A stretch of 64,000 nucleotides of DNA, from contig NZ_JACJSD010000001.1 of NCBI RefSeq assembly GCF_014697615.1, positions 372,001-436,000 of the forward strand, written 5' to 3'. Source of the stretch: Nostoc sp. FACHB-280 (GTDB taxonomy: Bacteria > Cyanobacteriota > Cyanobacteriia > Cyanobacteriales > Nostocaceae). Both the position numbers and the translations under genes were made by a program. This document shows positions 54,344-62,960 of this stretch, piece after piece. Numbering within the stretch: position 1 is the stretch's first letter; every line of letters begins with the position of its first letter. A model generated the notes under the pieces. The model made no database searches, was not told the DNA's origin, and worked only from the letters and a program-made list of their open reading frames with translations.

Positions 54344-54727
54344 ATGCAGCGTACAGTTCTTTTGGCAAAAATACACAATTGCACCCTGACTGGGGCGAAT
54401 ATTAACTACGTAGGTAGTATCAGCATCGATGAAATGTTGTTAGACAAGGCTGGTATTCTACCCTACGAGCAAGTGCAAGTCGTCAATGTTGCCAATGGTG
54501 AACGCTTTATTACTTATGCAATCAAGGCTCCAGCCAATTCGGGAATTATTGAGCTAAATGGAGCGGCGGCACGTCTAGGCATTGTGGGCGATCGCTTGAT
54601 TATAATGGCGTACGGGCAGTTCTCTTTGGAAGAGTTAAAAAATTACTCTCCTACGGTAGTCATTGTGGACGAAAAAAACCGACTATTAGAAGTGCGGCAC
54701 TACGATGACCTGCTCAGTAAGGTCTAA
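54344..54727 (+). CDS. panD: Aspartate 1-decarboxylase proenzyme
   Basis: 127 codons, full length. PanD makes beta-alanine for pantothenate. The self-cleavage site Gly24-Ser25 ([10 protein letters not shown]), which yields the pyruvoyl group, and Lys9 ([15 protein letters not shown]) are present, along with [20 protein letters not shown]. Thirteen bases separate it from the MBL-fold gene, so the two may be cotranscribed. Confidence 0.96.
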   Translation: MQRTVLLAKIHNCTLTGANINYVGSISIDEMLLDKAGILPYEQVQVVNVANGERFITYAIKAPANSGIIELNGAAARLGIVGDRLIIMAYGQFSLEELKNYSPTVVIVDEKNRLLEVRHYDDLLSKV

Positions 54728-54739
54728 ATTGTCAGAAAA

Positions 54740-55642
54740 ATGTCAAATCTTGCGCCGTCGGATTTCCAAAGTTCCGTAACTGAAACCGCAACTACAACCG
54801 CTAGTAGTTCCGTGGGTGAATTTTTTGTGCAGTTTTGGGGTGTCAGAGGTTTAATCGCCACCCCAGCTAGTAACGCCGATCGCTATGGCGGGAATACTGC
54901 TTGTGTAGAAATACAAGTAGCAGGTAAACGCTTGATTTTTGATGGTGGAACTGGTCTACGTATTCTCGGTAAATCTTTGCGACAACTGCAACAGCCGATA
55001 GAAGCACATTTATTTTTTACCAATTCTCAATCAAATCGCATTCAAGGGTTTCCATTTTTTGCACCAGCGTTTGTCCCAGAAAACCGCTTTCATATTTATG
55101 GTTCGGCTGCTTCTAACAGTGCTTCGATTAAACAGTGCCTTTGTGATCAGATGTTACAGCCGCACTTTCCCTATCCACTCCAGGTAATGCAGTCGGAATT
55201 GCATTTCTATAATGTGATTCCTGGTAGTGATGTGCAGCTAGATGATGTCAAAATCACCACAGCCTCGATTAATCAAACACAGCGTTCTATAGGCTACCGA
55301 GTTTCCTGGCAGGACAAAAGTGTTGCCTACGTCACCGATTTAACCAAAAATGCTGATCCTGTAGATCAAGAGCAGATTTTACAACTAGTAAAAGGTGTAG
55401 ATTTGCTGGTTGCGAATGCTACTTACGTTCCGCCAACCGCCAACAGCCACGAATCGACAGATGTACACTGGCAAGCAGCTGTAGAAGTAGCCCAAAGTGC
55501 AGCAGTAAAAAAATTAGTGATTTCCCATCACCATCCCGATGATGAGGATGATTTTCTGGATCAGGTGCAAACTGAGGTGAAAGCCACTTTTGCCCAAGGT
55601 TTACTAGCCTGTGAAGGTCTGGTGTTATCTATTGGTGATTAA
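54740..55642 (+). CDS. MBL-fold protein with degenerate metal site
   Basis: 300 codons. The fold and family markers of cyanobacterial PhnP-like metallo-hydrolases are clear: FVQFWGVRGLIATPASNADR, YGGNTACVEIQVAGKRLIFD and GGTGLRILGKSL. Where active relatives have THxHxDHIQG, this protein has TNSQSNRIQG at 94-103, losing the three His and the Asp. The later Asp ligand region reads LVANATYVPP. A terminal HHHPDD is kept. Hydrolase activity is therefore doubtful; it may be structural or binding. It is transcribed after panD. Confidence 0.88.
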   Translation: MSNLAPSDFQSSVTETATTTASSSVGEFFVQFWGVRGLIATPASNADRYGGNTACVEIQVAGKRLIFDGGTGLRILGKSLRQLQQPIEAHLFFTNSQSNRIQGFPFFAPAFVPENRFHIYGSAASNSASIKQCLCDQMLQPHFPYPLQVMQSELHFYNVIPGSDVQLDDVKITTASINQTQRSIGYRVSWQDKSVAYVTDLTKNADPVDQEQILQLVKGVDLLVANATYVPPTANSHESTDVHWQAAVEVAQSAAVKKLVISHHHPDDEDDFLDQVQTEVKATFAQGLLACEGLVLSIGD

Positions 55643-55643
55643 T

Positions 55644-56426
55644 TTACTTGATACATTTGAGCGTGCCGTATACTCCGCGAGTTTCCACCTGTACACAGTC
55701 TGGATGAAAACCTGCGGCGATCGCAATTTGCTGCAATTCATCGGCAGTGAAGAAGCGAAACACTATGCTGGGTAATGGTTGGAGAAATGTAGTGGCAAAT
55801 AATTTACCTCCACTACCTAATGCTTGATAAATATTGCGAATTCCTGTTGTGGCATCAGGCCAACAGTGCATAGCCGCGCCACTGTAAACAGCATCGAGAG
55901 AATTTGGCGCGAAGGGTAATGCGGTGATATCGCCTCGGATAATGGCGATTTGAGATGGTAATATCCCATCTTGTAGGATTTTTTGTTGTAATTGCCCTAA
56001 CATTGTCTCTGAATAATCCAGAGCAATAATTTGCTGACATTGCTGCAATAAAGCCAAACGGCGGGCAAAAATTCCTGTACCACAACTAATATCCGCCACA
56101 GTGCCTAAGTTTTGACCAAAAAATTCGCTACACTGCTGAAATTCCGTATCAATCCCGCCTCGATTACGTAACCCCATTGCCCAAATTGGCGGTAAGAGTC
56201 GCTCGTATAAAAAAGAAATGATTGGTAAGCGAAATAACTCAGTGCGTAGTGGCTGAGAATCAACTACATCAACCTCTCCCTTGACTTTTGCAGGTGTTAA
56301 ATCCACTAGAGATAATGGTATTTTTGTGACTTCCTGACGGAAGTAATTTTGACATTGATTGCAGTCTGGGGGTGCGGTGGTGAGAGTTTTTTGGCAAACA
56401 GGACAAGCGATCGCTTTGTTAAGCAT
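55644..56426 (-). CDS. Class I SAM methyltransferase with N-terminal zinc ribbon
   Basis: I start at ATG 56426 (MLNKAIACPVCQK, 260 residues), which overlaps the preceding gene by eight bases; the frame extends to 56468. Four cysteines (CPVC ... CNQC) make a zinc ribbon at the N-terminus, as in RlmA-like enzymes. The SAM fold has VADISCGTGIFARRLALL, ALDYSETML and LDAVYSGAAMHCWPD. The substrate could be a quinone, rRNA or small molecule. It follows cnaT in the ntcB unit. Confidence 0.88.
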   Translation of the reverse strand: MLNKAIACPVCQKTLTTAPPDCNQCQNYFRQEVTKIPLSLVDLTPAKVKGEVDVVDSQPLRTELFRLPIISFLYERLLPPIWAMGLRNRGGIDTEFQQCSEFFGQNLGTVADISCGTGIFARRLALLQQCQQIIALDYSETMLGQLQQKILQDGILPSQIAIIRGDITALPFAPNSLDAVYSGAAMHCWPDATTGIRNIYQALGSGGKLFATTFLQPLPSIVFRFFTADELQQIAIAAGFHPDCVQVETRGVYGTLKCIK

Positions 56427-57516
56427 TTGATTTGTATGTTGAGGTCGCAGGGAGTAAGGGAGAGGCATTCTGGGAAGCGGAATTAACTATTTGCCTCAAT
56501 TCTTGCAATTTAGCCGCGACTACACCATTAGTTAATAGTTCTTTGGCTGTGGCGATACCTGATGTCATATCTGAACAAATACCACTGCGCCAGAGATAAA
56601 ATCCCCCATTCCATAAAGCTGTTTGCATTAATTCCCCTGGTTTTCCGGCGAGAACATCTTGAATTTGGGTGATTAATTCTTCAGTGGTGCCTAAAGGGAC
56701 ATTTTTGGTGGTAAACCCGTAATCATGGGGCGAGAGAAATAACCTGGCTAAATCTGGGGATGAAGATAAGGCGATAATTGCGGTGCGATCGCGCGGTAAG
56801 TCACCACTTCCTTCTAAGCCTTTAATCAAGGTATATTTTCTTACTCCATTTAACTCTAATGCAGATTGAAACATTCCCTCGGTGGGTGGATGAACAAACC
56901 CAGCAATTAAGTGAGCATCACCCGCATAAGGACACCAAATTAATTCCATTGTGGCAAATGGTGGACGTTTACCGAGTTGGTCGCGGTATTCCCAAATACT
57001 GTTAGTTAAGGGGAAATGACGAGGTGTGTAGATAAAGCCAATTTTGGTTTGTTCAAAAACTTGCTGGGTTTGAGGTAAAGATAAAGCAGTCCAATCGACA
57101 CCTAAACCTTGCCAAACTTCGATTAAAGGTAAACCATATTTGGTTGGTAAGTGATCGCCACCGTGCATCACCACAGGCTGTCCAGCCGCCGCGAGAATTA
57201 AAGCTGTAACGTTGCTAATGGGTGCAGTGCGGGTTCTGCCATCATAAGGTATTCCCAGCACCATCACAGGCGATGTAGCGTTTATCGGCTGGAGTTTTGG
57301 CCCTAGTTCATTGTATGTATCTAACATTCCTGCCAATTCTTCGCCCGTTGGTCGTTTGATGCGGTGGGCAATTAAGAATGCGCCGATTTGGGCTGGTGTG
57401 GCTTCTCCCAGCAACATCATTTTAGTAGCGATCGCAGCTTCCGCACGAGTTAAATTTTCCCCTGTGTGATTGCCACTGCCTACTTTTTTTAGTAGTTCCC
57501 TGAAGATATTGCTCAT
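56419..57516 (-). CDS. cnaT: CnaT: anthranilate-phosphoribosyltransferase-like nitrate assimilation protein
   Basis: 365 codons. It has the TrpD fold (GENLTRAEAAIATKMML, GAFLIAHRIKRPTGEELAGM), with ILAAAGQPVVMHGGDHLPTK in the phosphoribosyl-binding region. The usual TrpD KHGNR-type motif is changed, which fits a paralogue rather than a tryptophan enzyme. In Anabaena sp. PCC 7120 the protein of this kind encoded next to ntcB, CnaT, is required for expression of the nir operon. The neighbour here is ntcB-like, which supports that assignment. TrpD2/YbiB is the alternative name. Confidence 0.85.
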   Translation of the reverse strand: MSNIFRELLKKVGSGNHTGENLTRAEAAIATKMMLLGEATPAQIGAFLIAHRIKRPTGEELAGMLDTYNELGPKLQPINATSPVMVLGIPYDGRTRTAPISNVTALILAAAGQPVVMHGGDHLPTKYGLPLIEVWQGLGVDWTALSLPQTQQVFEQTKIGFIYTPRHFPLTNSIWEYRDQLGKRPPFATMELIWCPYAGDAHLIAGFVHPPTEGMFQSALELNGVRKYTLIKGLEGSGDLPRDRTAIIALSSSPDLARLFLSPHDYGFTTKNVPLGTTEELITQIQDVLAGKPGELMQTALWNGGFYLWRSGICSDMTSGIATAKELLTNGVVAAKLQELRQIVNSASQNASPLLPATSTYKSNA

Positions 57517-57588
57517 ATTTGGTCACGGGTCATTTGTCAATGGTACAAACTATTGATCATTGACTATGGACTGTTGACTAATCATACT

Positions 57589-58524
57589 TCAGGAAGCCGA
57601 TCGCTGTTCTTTTGATTGCGGCGGAATATTTTCTAACACCAGTTCCCAAAAATGTTTAATCGGGGGAATTTGCAGGCGGTCTTGAGTTGTGACCATAACG
57701 ACGCGGCGAGTCAACCCAGAATTATCTATAGGGTTATTAGCTAAAGGACGCACGGCTAAAGTTGTATCGTGACGCGATTCGACTAACGCCGAAGTCGGGA
57801 GTAAGGCAATTAATTCGCCTTGACGCACCACACCCCGAAACGCATCTAAAGTATTTACTTCTAAAGCCGCATGGAGTGTTGCTTCTAAACGCTCAAATTT
57901 ATCTTGGACTAACCGTTGCATTCCATAACCATCTTTAAATACCACTTGGGGATAACGCACCAATTCTGACCAAGGAATGCGTTCATATTGGGCGAGAGGA
58001 TGATTAGCGGCGGTGAGGACTTCGATTGGTTCTTCGTATAAAACTTCCACCACCATTTCCCTACCGGTGGTTAAAAAGCGATTATTCATGACGATCGCTA
58101 AATCTACTAAACCATCTTTGAGAACCTTCAGGGCGCGATCGCTCCCCAAAGATGTTACCCGCAACTGCACTTCGGGATAATCTCGGCAGAACTTTTGTAA
58201 TACTGGCGGTAAGTAAGAAGCACAAAGAGAATGAATCGAAGCAATGCACAATTCTGGTTGCTTCCCCGCCATTAAATCTACTAATTCTTGGGTAGCAACT
58301 TGCCACTCCTGACAAATCTTGCGGACACGCGGTAATAAACGTTCCCCGCCCAAGGTTAATTTAGCATGAGTGTTGCGGTGAAACAGTTCCACACCCAAAT
58401 CAGCCTCTAAAGCTTGAATTTGGCGGCTGATAGTTGATTGAGTGACACCACATTGTCGGGCGGCTTGTTGGAAGCTGCCACTGTCTGCGATCGCCAAAAA
58501 AGCTTGCAACTGTTCTAGTCGCAT
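57589..58524 (-). CDS. ntcB: LysR-family regulator NtcB
   Basis: 311 codons from ATG. The N-terminal winged helix has MRLEQLQAFLAIADSGSFQQ and CGVTQSTISRQIQALEADLG. The LysR substrate domain spans ~90-300 (VDLAIVMNNRFL, EVNTLDAFRGVVRQGELIAL). NtcB activates nitrate/nitrite assimilation genes together with NtcA. The NtcA-type promoter just upstream (58561-58602) and cnaT downstream match the known cyanobacterial arrangement, so the name is well supported though sequence comparison was by eye. Confidence 0.9.
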   Translation of the reverse strand: MRLEQLQAFLAIADSGSFQQAARQCGVTQSTISRQIQALEADLGVELFHRNTHAKLTLGGERLLPRVRKICQEWQVATQELVDLMAGKQPELCIASIHSLCASYLPPVLQKFCRDYPEVQLRVTSLGSDRALKVLKDGLVDLAIVMNNRFLTTGREMVVEVLYEEPIEVLTAANHPLAQYERIPWSELVRYPQVVFKDGYGMQRLVQDKFERLEATLHAALEVNTLDAFRGVVRQGELIALLPTSALVESRHDTTLAVRPLANNPIDNSGLTRRVVMVTTQDRLQIPPIKHFWELVLENIPPQSKEQRSAS

Positions 58525-58530
58525 GTGAAG

Positions 58531-58544
58531 GTAGCCTGAATTAC
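58531..58544. promoter_or_regulatory. Second NtcA-like box GTA-N8-TAC in the ntcB leader
   Basis: GTAGCCTGAATTAC, seven bases upstream of the ntcB start codon. It would be downstream of the predicted transcription start, where binding would tend to repress or modulate. It could also be chance. Confidence 0.5.
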
Positions 58545-58560
58545 ATTTACGGCTCTCATC

Positions 58561-58602
58561 AAGTTAACGGTTTTCCTCCCAAAATTTAGTAGAGTTTGCT
58601 AC
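58561..58602 (-). promoter_or_regulatory. NtcA-activated promoter of ntcB
   Basis: On the minus strand, GTAGCAAACTCTAC (58602-58589) fits the GTA-N8-TAC NtcA box. Exactly 22 bases later lies TAACTT (58566-58561), a TAN3T -10 element. This is the canonical class II layout of NtcA-activated promoters. Transcription would begin near 58554, about 30 bases before the start codon. Confidence 0.85.
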
Positions 58603-58856
58603 ATCTGCTAACAATTGACATATTTTAATAGAAATTTAACTTTTACTTGTGACCTCAATAAACATCAGCAGTCAAAAGTCAGTAGAAATAGTGTTCAAAC
58701 TTCGTTCAAGTTTACAAGCACTTTATCTCCTCTGATTTCCCTAGTACAGGTCGGCGTAAATAAACAGACCATAAGAAATTACTAAAAGGCTTGTGATATC
58801 GCTATTCTTTACTTTTTCCTTTTGATTTTTTACTTTTGCCTTTTTGTCTTAGTTTC

Positions 58857-61800
58857 TCAATTCCATTCCCCTTGAAAGACAAACGCAGACCAATAATAAG
58901 GTGCATTCCATTGAGGATCTCGCCACATCTCTAGTTGGGCTTGTCGCAGTGCAGATGAGGGTTTTAAGCCTTTTTGCAGCATTGCCGAGTAAAACTTGGA
59001 CATCAACAATGCCGTACCTTCATCCGCTACGTCCCACAAACTAGACACAACACTTTTACTACCGGCATACATCAAACCGCCTGTGAGTCCGACTAAACCT
59101 TCGCCTTTAATAGTTTTTCCTAGTCCAGTACGACAACCGCTTAATACTACCAAGTCAGCAGATAATTTGAGGTTAAAAGTATCAGGGATAGATAACAAGC
59201 TTCTTTGGACATCCCCTACTTCGTTCACTACAGACATGACCATACCTGATCTTTCCGGTCTTTGGCTATCGAGAATCCCGTGAGAAGCGAAATGCACAAA
59301 GCGATACTGACTAATCTCTGGATTGATAGCTGCTTGACGATTCGCTGCAAAGTCGAATTTGACCAATTTTTGCGAATTTGGAAATAACGACAGAATTTCG
59401 TCAGCTTCTTGGCGTGTACCGGGTAATCGCTCATAGAGTTCTTCATCGTTAGACTTGGTTAAGCGAGATTTTAATCGTTCATCGTTGCGGCTAAAAACTG
59501 GGTCAGCAAATATAGCTAAACTTTTACTGGGTTTGCGAGAGTTTTGCCTATTTCTAATCACAGCCAGAGTAGAAACTGAGGGTAAACCAACGATTTCATG
59601 TTTAACCAGTAAAGGTTCGGGTTTGTCCGCTGGAGAGTTGGGATGAGGGAGAGCGTTGAAAGGAATATATTGGAGGATGCCATCAGCCACGATTAATAAG
59701 CGTTTTTGTCCTAGTTGATTCGCAACCTGTCCCAAAAGTATTTGACTCAACTGTTGGGATAATTGGCGATCGCGCAATGATGGATTTGGTGAAGAAACTG
59801 CTGTAGAAAATTTTCTGGCTAAAGGTTCTATTTCAGAAAGCTTTGGTAGTTGGTAACTGCTAACACCAGTTTTACTAACTAACCATAAGTAACTATGCTC
59901 TTCGCCTAATAGATATTCTAAAAGTAATGTGTCATCATCTAAAATTTGTTTTTGAATTTGCTTAATTTCCACTGGTTTAGCTAATTCAACTGCCCGCGCA
60001 TCTGATTCTTTTTTATTTTGTTTGCTCAATCTTGAACTTTGATTTGTTCTATTAATTATCGCTAACAAACTGCGAGCATGAGAGCGTTCACTAGCTTGAA
60101 AACCTTGAATATCATAACCTGCTTGCTGATTTTTTTGATGTAATCTCATTAATAAATCTACATAAAACGCATAATAATTTTGTTTTGATTCTAAATATTT
60201 AGCTAAACTAGTATAAGACCTATACGGTGTTTGTCTCAGTACGGGTTTATCTTTTCCTTCTCGTTCAGCATTCTCAATTTGAGCGCCTTCTGATTCAATC
60301 GTGGCAATTGCTTTTTCTATTTGTGCTTGTGCTTTCTGAAAATTGCCACGTTCGCGTTCTAACATGGCTAAACCTAAGTAAACATCAGCTTTTTGGATAT
60401 TTTTTTTATTGGCTTGGGCTTCAGTTAATGATTTGTTAAAAAATTCTTCTGCTTGCTGATATTGACGATTGTTTAAATAAGATTTACCAATTAAATATAG
60501 TATTTCTTGTTTATCGTTATTTAAGGGAACACCAAGAAATGGTGGTGCAGACAAAGCTTTTTGGTACGCTGCTACAGCTTCAGTATTTCTTCCTACATCA
60601 GTTAAGACTTTACCCTTTTCTTTACCTAAGTAAGAGATAACGAAACCAGAAAACTGAGTAAACTGTGGGTAAGCTTTTTCTAAAGATTGGTATTCTGTTT
60701 CTAGTATGTTTATCGCTTCTAATTTTTGTTGATTATCTTTGGAAAAATAAGCATCAGCAGCAGATAATAAATTACTAATAGATTGAGAATAAGGTTGTTT
60801 AGGATTTTGATTAAATTCCCGTAGAAAATCTTTTAGCAATGGTCTAAAATTTGTCCAGATATTTTCAGAAATTTTATTATTGTCATTACCATCTTCTTCT
60901 GATGTTAAAGCTAAATTAAAAAACGATAAAAATGCACTGTTTTCGGGTTCTGTATTAGATAGTAGCGAAGTCAATTTTAGGATGAAATTGTTAAGATTAT
61001 TAGCTGTTACTTCTGGTTTATTTACTTCATTATATAACCTAATTTTTGGTAGCTCTGGTAATATTCTTAATAAAGCCAAAGATGACTTCTTAGTGTTCTT
61101 ATTATCCTCTAATTGAAGAGTGTCAACTATTTTATCAAAATTAATAGTTCCCCAAATTTTTTCGGCATCACTGAAAATATACAAAGCCTGCTGATAATCG
61201 GCAAAAGTTTGATAAATACCACTAATATTGAAAAGTGTTTCTGCTTCCCAAAAACGCACATCTGGAAGAGGCAAGTATTTTAAAGTTTCACTGTTACCTA
61301 TTTGTACGCCTGAAATTCCACTGGTACCTTGAGTACTAGATGTAGCAATTGAAAAATATAGGGAACTGGTTTTAATTGATTTAGAATCTTGGTCTGACTT
61401 GTTAACTCCAATTTTAGCTATATTAGGATTTTTACTAAACTTCTGCCACATTTTTAGTGCTTTGGTATATATTCCCAGCGCCATTTCTTTTTCATCTAGT
61501 TCTCGATAATTTAGTGCTAGATTATTTAAAGTTAAAGCTTCCCAAAATGGCATTTGTAGTTTTTGAAACAGAATAAGTGATTGATTGTAATTTTCAATTG
61601 CCAGTTTATCTTCTTGAATTTTATTATATGTATTACCTAAGTTATTAAAAACTTTGGCTTGTCCAATTAAATCTTGCTTTTTCTGAAAAATCTTCAGGGC
61701 TTCTTGATATTTAGGAATAGCTTTTTTTTGATCATCTTTTTCTTTTAAGTCAACATAAATATTAGCAATATTGTTTGCGGCATTCGCAATTCCTAATTCA

Positions 61801-62735
61801 TCCTTGTTAGCCTGGGCTTTATTGAATGCTTGTTGATTAACAAAAAATTTCTCACCTAGCTTCTCAGCTAGTTCATTTTCTTTAACTTTAATAATTGCAA
61901 TGACTTTGTTTTTATCTTTGCCTGTATCAAGAGCAACTTCTACATTCTTAAATAAGCCAAAATCAAATAAATGTTTTATTTCTTTCTGGACTACTGATTT
62001 TAGAAATATTTGTCCTGGTTTAATATTAAACTCTTCTATAATTAATTTTGCAGGAATCTTCCCTTCAATGGGTTTACCATCTTTATCTATTTCTTGATCG
62101 TCGTCTGTAACAAATTTAACTTGGATATCTTCAATTACCCCTTCAGCAACTTTTAGTTTAACAACACCATTATCATCAACTTGTGGTGTACCAACTACAT
62201 TCGCCAAGACATAGTCTTTATCTTGATACCATTTATTTAACTGTGCGATATTATTTTGCAATTTATTTAAATTTAAGATGCTACCGTAATCTTTACTAAA
62301 AATACTATTAACGACTTGTGGCGATAGTATCGTAGAAGCTTTAGATACAGCAGTTACTTCTACCTTTTTTAAAACAGGGTTAGTTTTGACAACAAAAGTT
62401 ACACGTACACCTAATGGAGTATCGGCTGGTTCAGCTTGTACGTTAGAAAACCAACCTGTGGCAAAAATGGCGTTGATGTCTTCTTGTAATTGCGATCGCG
62501 TAATTTTTTTACCTGGTTTAGTCTTAATTGTTTTGTAAACTAAATCTTCTAAATTTTCAGTTGTGCCTTTTACTACGACTTCTGAGACAAGTACCTGTGG
62601 TTCTGTTTCTGTTGGTGGCTTTGGTTGTGTACTGGGAGATGGTTGAGACGATGACTGTGCTAAAGCAATTAAAGGAATCCCACCAAGAAACTGTGATACT
62701 AACAGTAGATTGATGAATATAATTAAATTTCTCAT
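58857..62735 (-). CDS. POTRA-TPR-CHAT fusion protein (periplasmic caspase-like)
   Basis: 1292 codons from ATG at 62735. A signal peptide (about 1-27, ending ALA-Q) is followed by a proline/serine linker. Three POTRA domains follow at ~47-120, ~121-200 and ~201-290, matching the P1-P3 region of cyanobacterial Omp85/BamA (LVSEVVVKGTTENLEDLVYK; NLNKLQNNIAQLNKWYQDKD). TPR repeats occupy ~305-450 and ~740-850. A CHAT domain lies at ~940-1290 with His1152 (HFASHGILD) and Cys1201 (LSGCRTG) as the likely catalytic dyad. No barrel follows the POTRA domains. It is divergent from a secreted phosphoesterase gene. Confidence 0.9.
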   Translation of the reverse strand: MRNLIIFINLLLVSQFLGGIPLIALAQSSSQPSPSTQPKPPTETEPQVLVSEVVVKGTTENLEDLVYKTIKTKPGKKITRSQLQEDINAIFATGWFSNVQAEPADTPLGVRVTFVVKTNPVLKKVEVTAVSKASTILSPQVVNSIFSKDYGSILNLNKLQNNIAQLNKWYQDKDYVLANVVGTPQVDDNGVVKLKVAEGVIEDIQVKFVTDDDQEIDKDGKPIEGKIPAKLIIEEFNIKPGQIFLKSVVQKEIKHLFDFGLFKNVEVALDTGKDKNKVIAIIKVKENELAEKLGEKFFVNQQAFNKAQANKDELGIANAANNIANIYVDLKEKDDQKKAIPKYQEALKIFQKKQDLIGQAKVFNNLGNTYNKIQEDKLAIENYNQSLILFQKLQMPFWEALTLNNLALNYRELDEKEMALGIYTKALKMWQKFSKNPNIAKIGVNKSDQDSKSIKTSSLYFSIATSSTQGTSGISGVQIGNSETLKYLPLPDVRFWEAETLFNISGIYQTFADYQQALYIFSDAEKIWGTINFDKIVDTLQLEDNKNTKKSSLALLRILPELPKIRLYNEVNKPEVTANNLNNFILKLTSLLSNTEPENSAFLSFFNLALTSEEDGNDNNKISENIWTNFRPLLKDFLREFNQNPKQPYSQSISNLLSAADAYFSKDNQQKLEAINILETEYQSLEKAYPQFTQFSGFVISYLGKEKGKVLTDVGRNTEAVAAYQKALSAPPFLGVPLNNDKQEILYLIGKSYLNNRQYQQAEEFFNKSLTEAQANKKNIQKADVYLGLAMLERERGNFQKAQAQIEKAIATIESEGAQIENAEREGKDKPVLRQTPYRSYTSLAKYLESKQNYYAFYVDLLMRLHQKNQQAGYDIQGFQASERSHARSLLAIINRTNQSSRLSKQNKKESDARAVELAKPVEIKQIQKQILDDDTLLLEYLLGEEHSYLWLVSKTGVSSYQLPKLSEIEPLARKFSTAVSSPNPSLRDRQLSQQLSQILLGQVANQLGQKRLLIVADGILQYIPFNALPHPNSPADKPEPLLVKHEIVGLPSVSTLAVIRNRQNSRKPSKSLAIFADPVFSRNDERLKSRLTKSNDEELYERLPGTRQEADEILSLFPNSQKLVKFDFAANRQAAINPEISQYRFVHFASHGILDSQRPERSGMVMSVVNEVGDVQRSLLSIPDTFNLKLSADLVVLSGCRTGLGKTIKGEGLVGLTGGLMYAGSKSVVSSLWDVADEGTALLMSKFYSAMLQKGLKPSSALRQAQLEMWRDPQWNAPYYWSAFVFQGEWN

Positions 62736-62960
62736 AACACTGCACCTACGCCAGAGAATTAATGTATTTCTTCTGCCAGTCTGTTAAGTTCTTTACAAAT
62801 TTTGAGCTAAAAACTTGTTTTTTATCATAAGGTTATTTAACATCATCTGTAACAAGTTAAAAATAAGTAAATTTTGTCAATACATCTTTGTAAATAAAAC
62901 TCACAAAGCGAATCACCGCGCACCTGCATTTGTCGCAGAACCTTTCCAGCAGGACAAATC
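62736..62960. other. Divergent promoter region, CHAT gene and phosphoesterase gene
   Basis: 225 bases between divergent start codons. It is AT-rich on the left and less so on the right. No confident operator or box was found. The phosphoesterase start is preceded by caggaca. Confidence 0.5.

Larger units (their letters stand above)
58525..58856. other. 330-base gap: ntcB promoter and downstream end of the CHAT gene
   Basis: The left third holds the ntcB promoter. The rest has no gene. Pyrimidine-rich sequence (ttactttttccttttgattttttac, 58809 on) directly follows the CHAT gene stop. No strong terminator hairpin is visible. Confidence 0.5.

Noticed and set aside
56427-56468. 14-residue N-terminal extension of the zinc-ribbon methyltransferase
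   Set aside because: It lies inside the end of cnaT. The internal ATG at 56426 directly precedes the zinc ribbon and gives a normal overlap.
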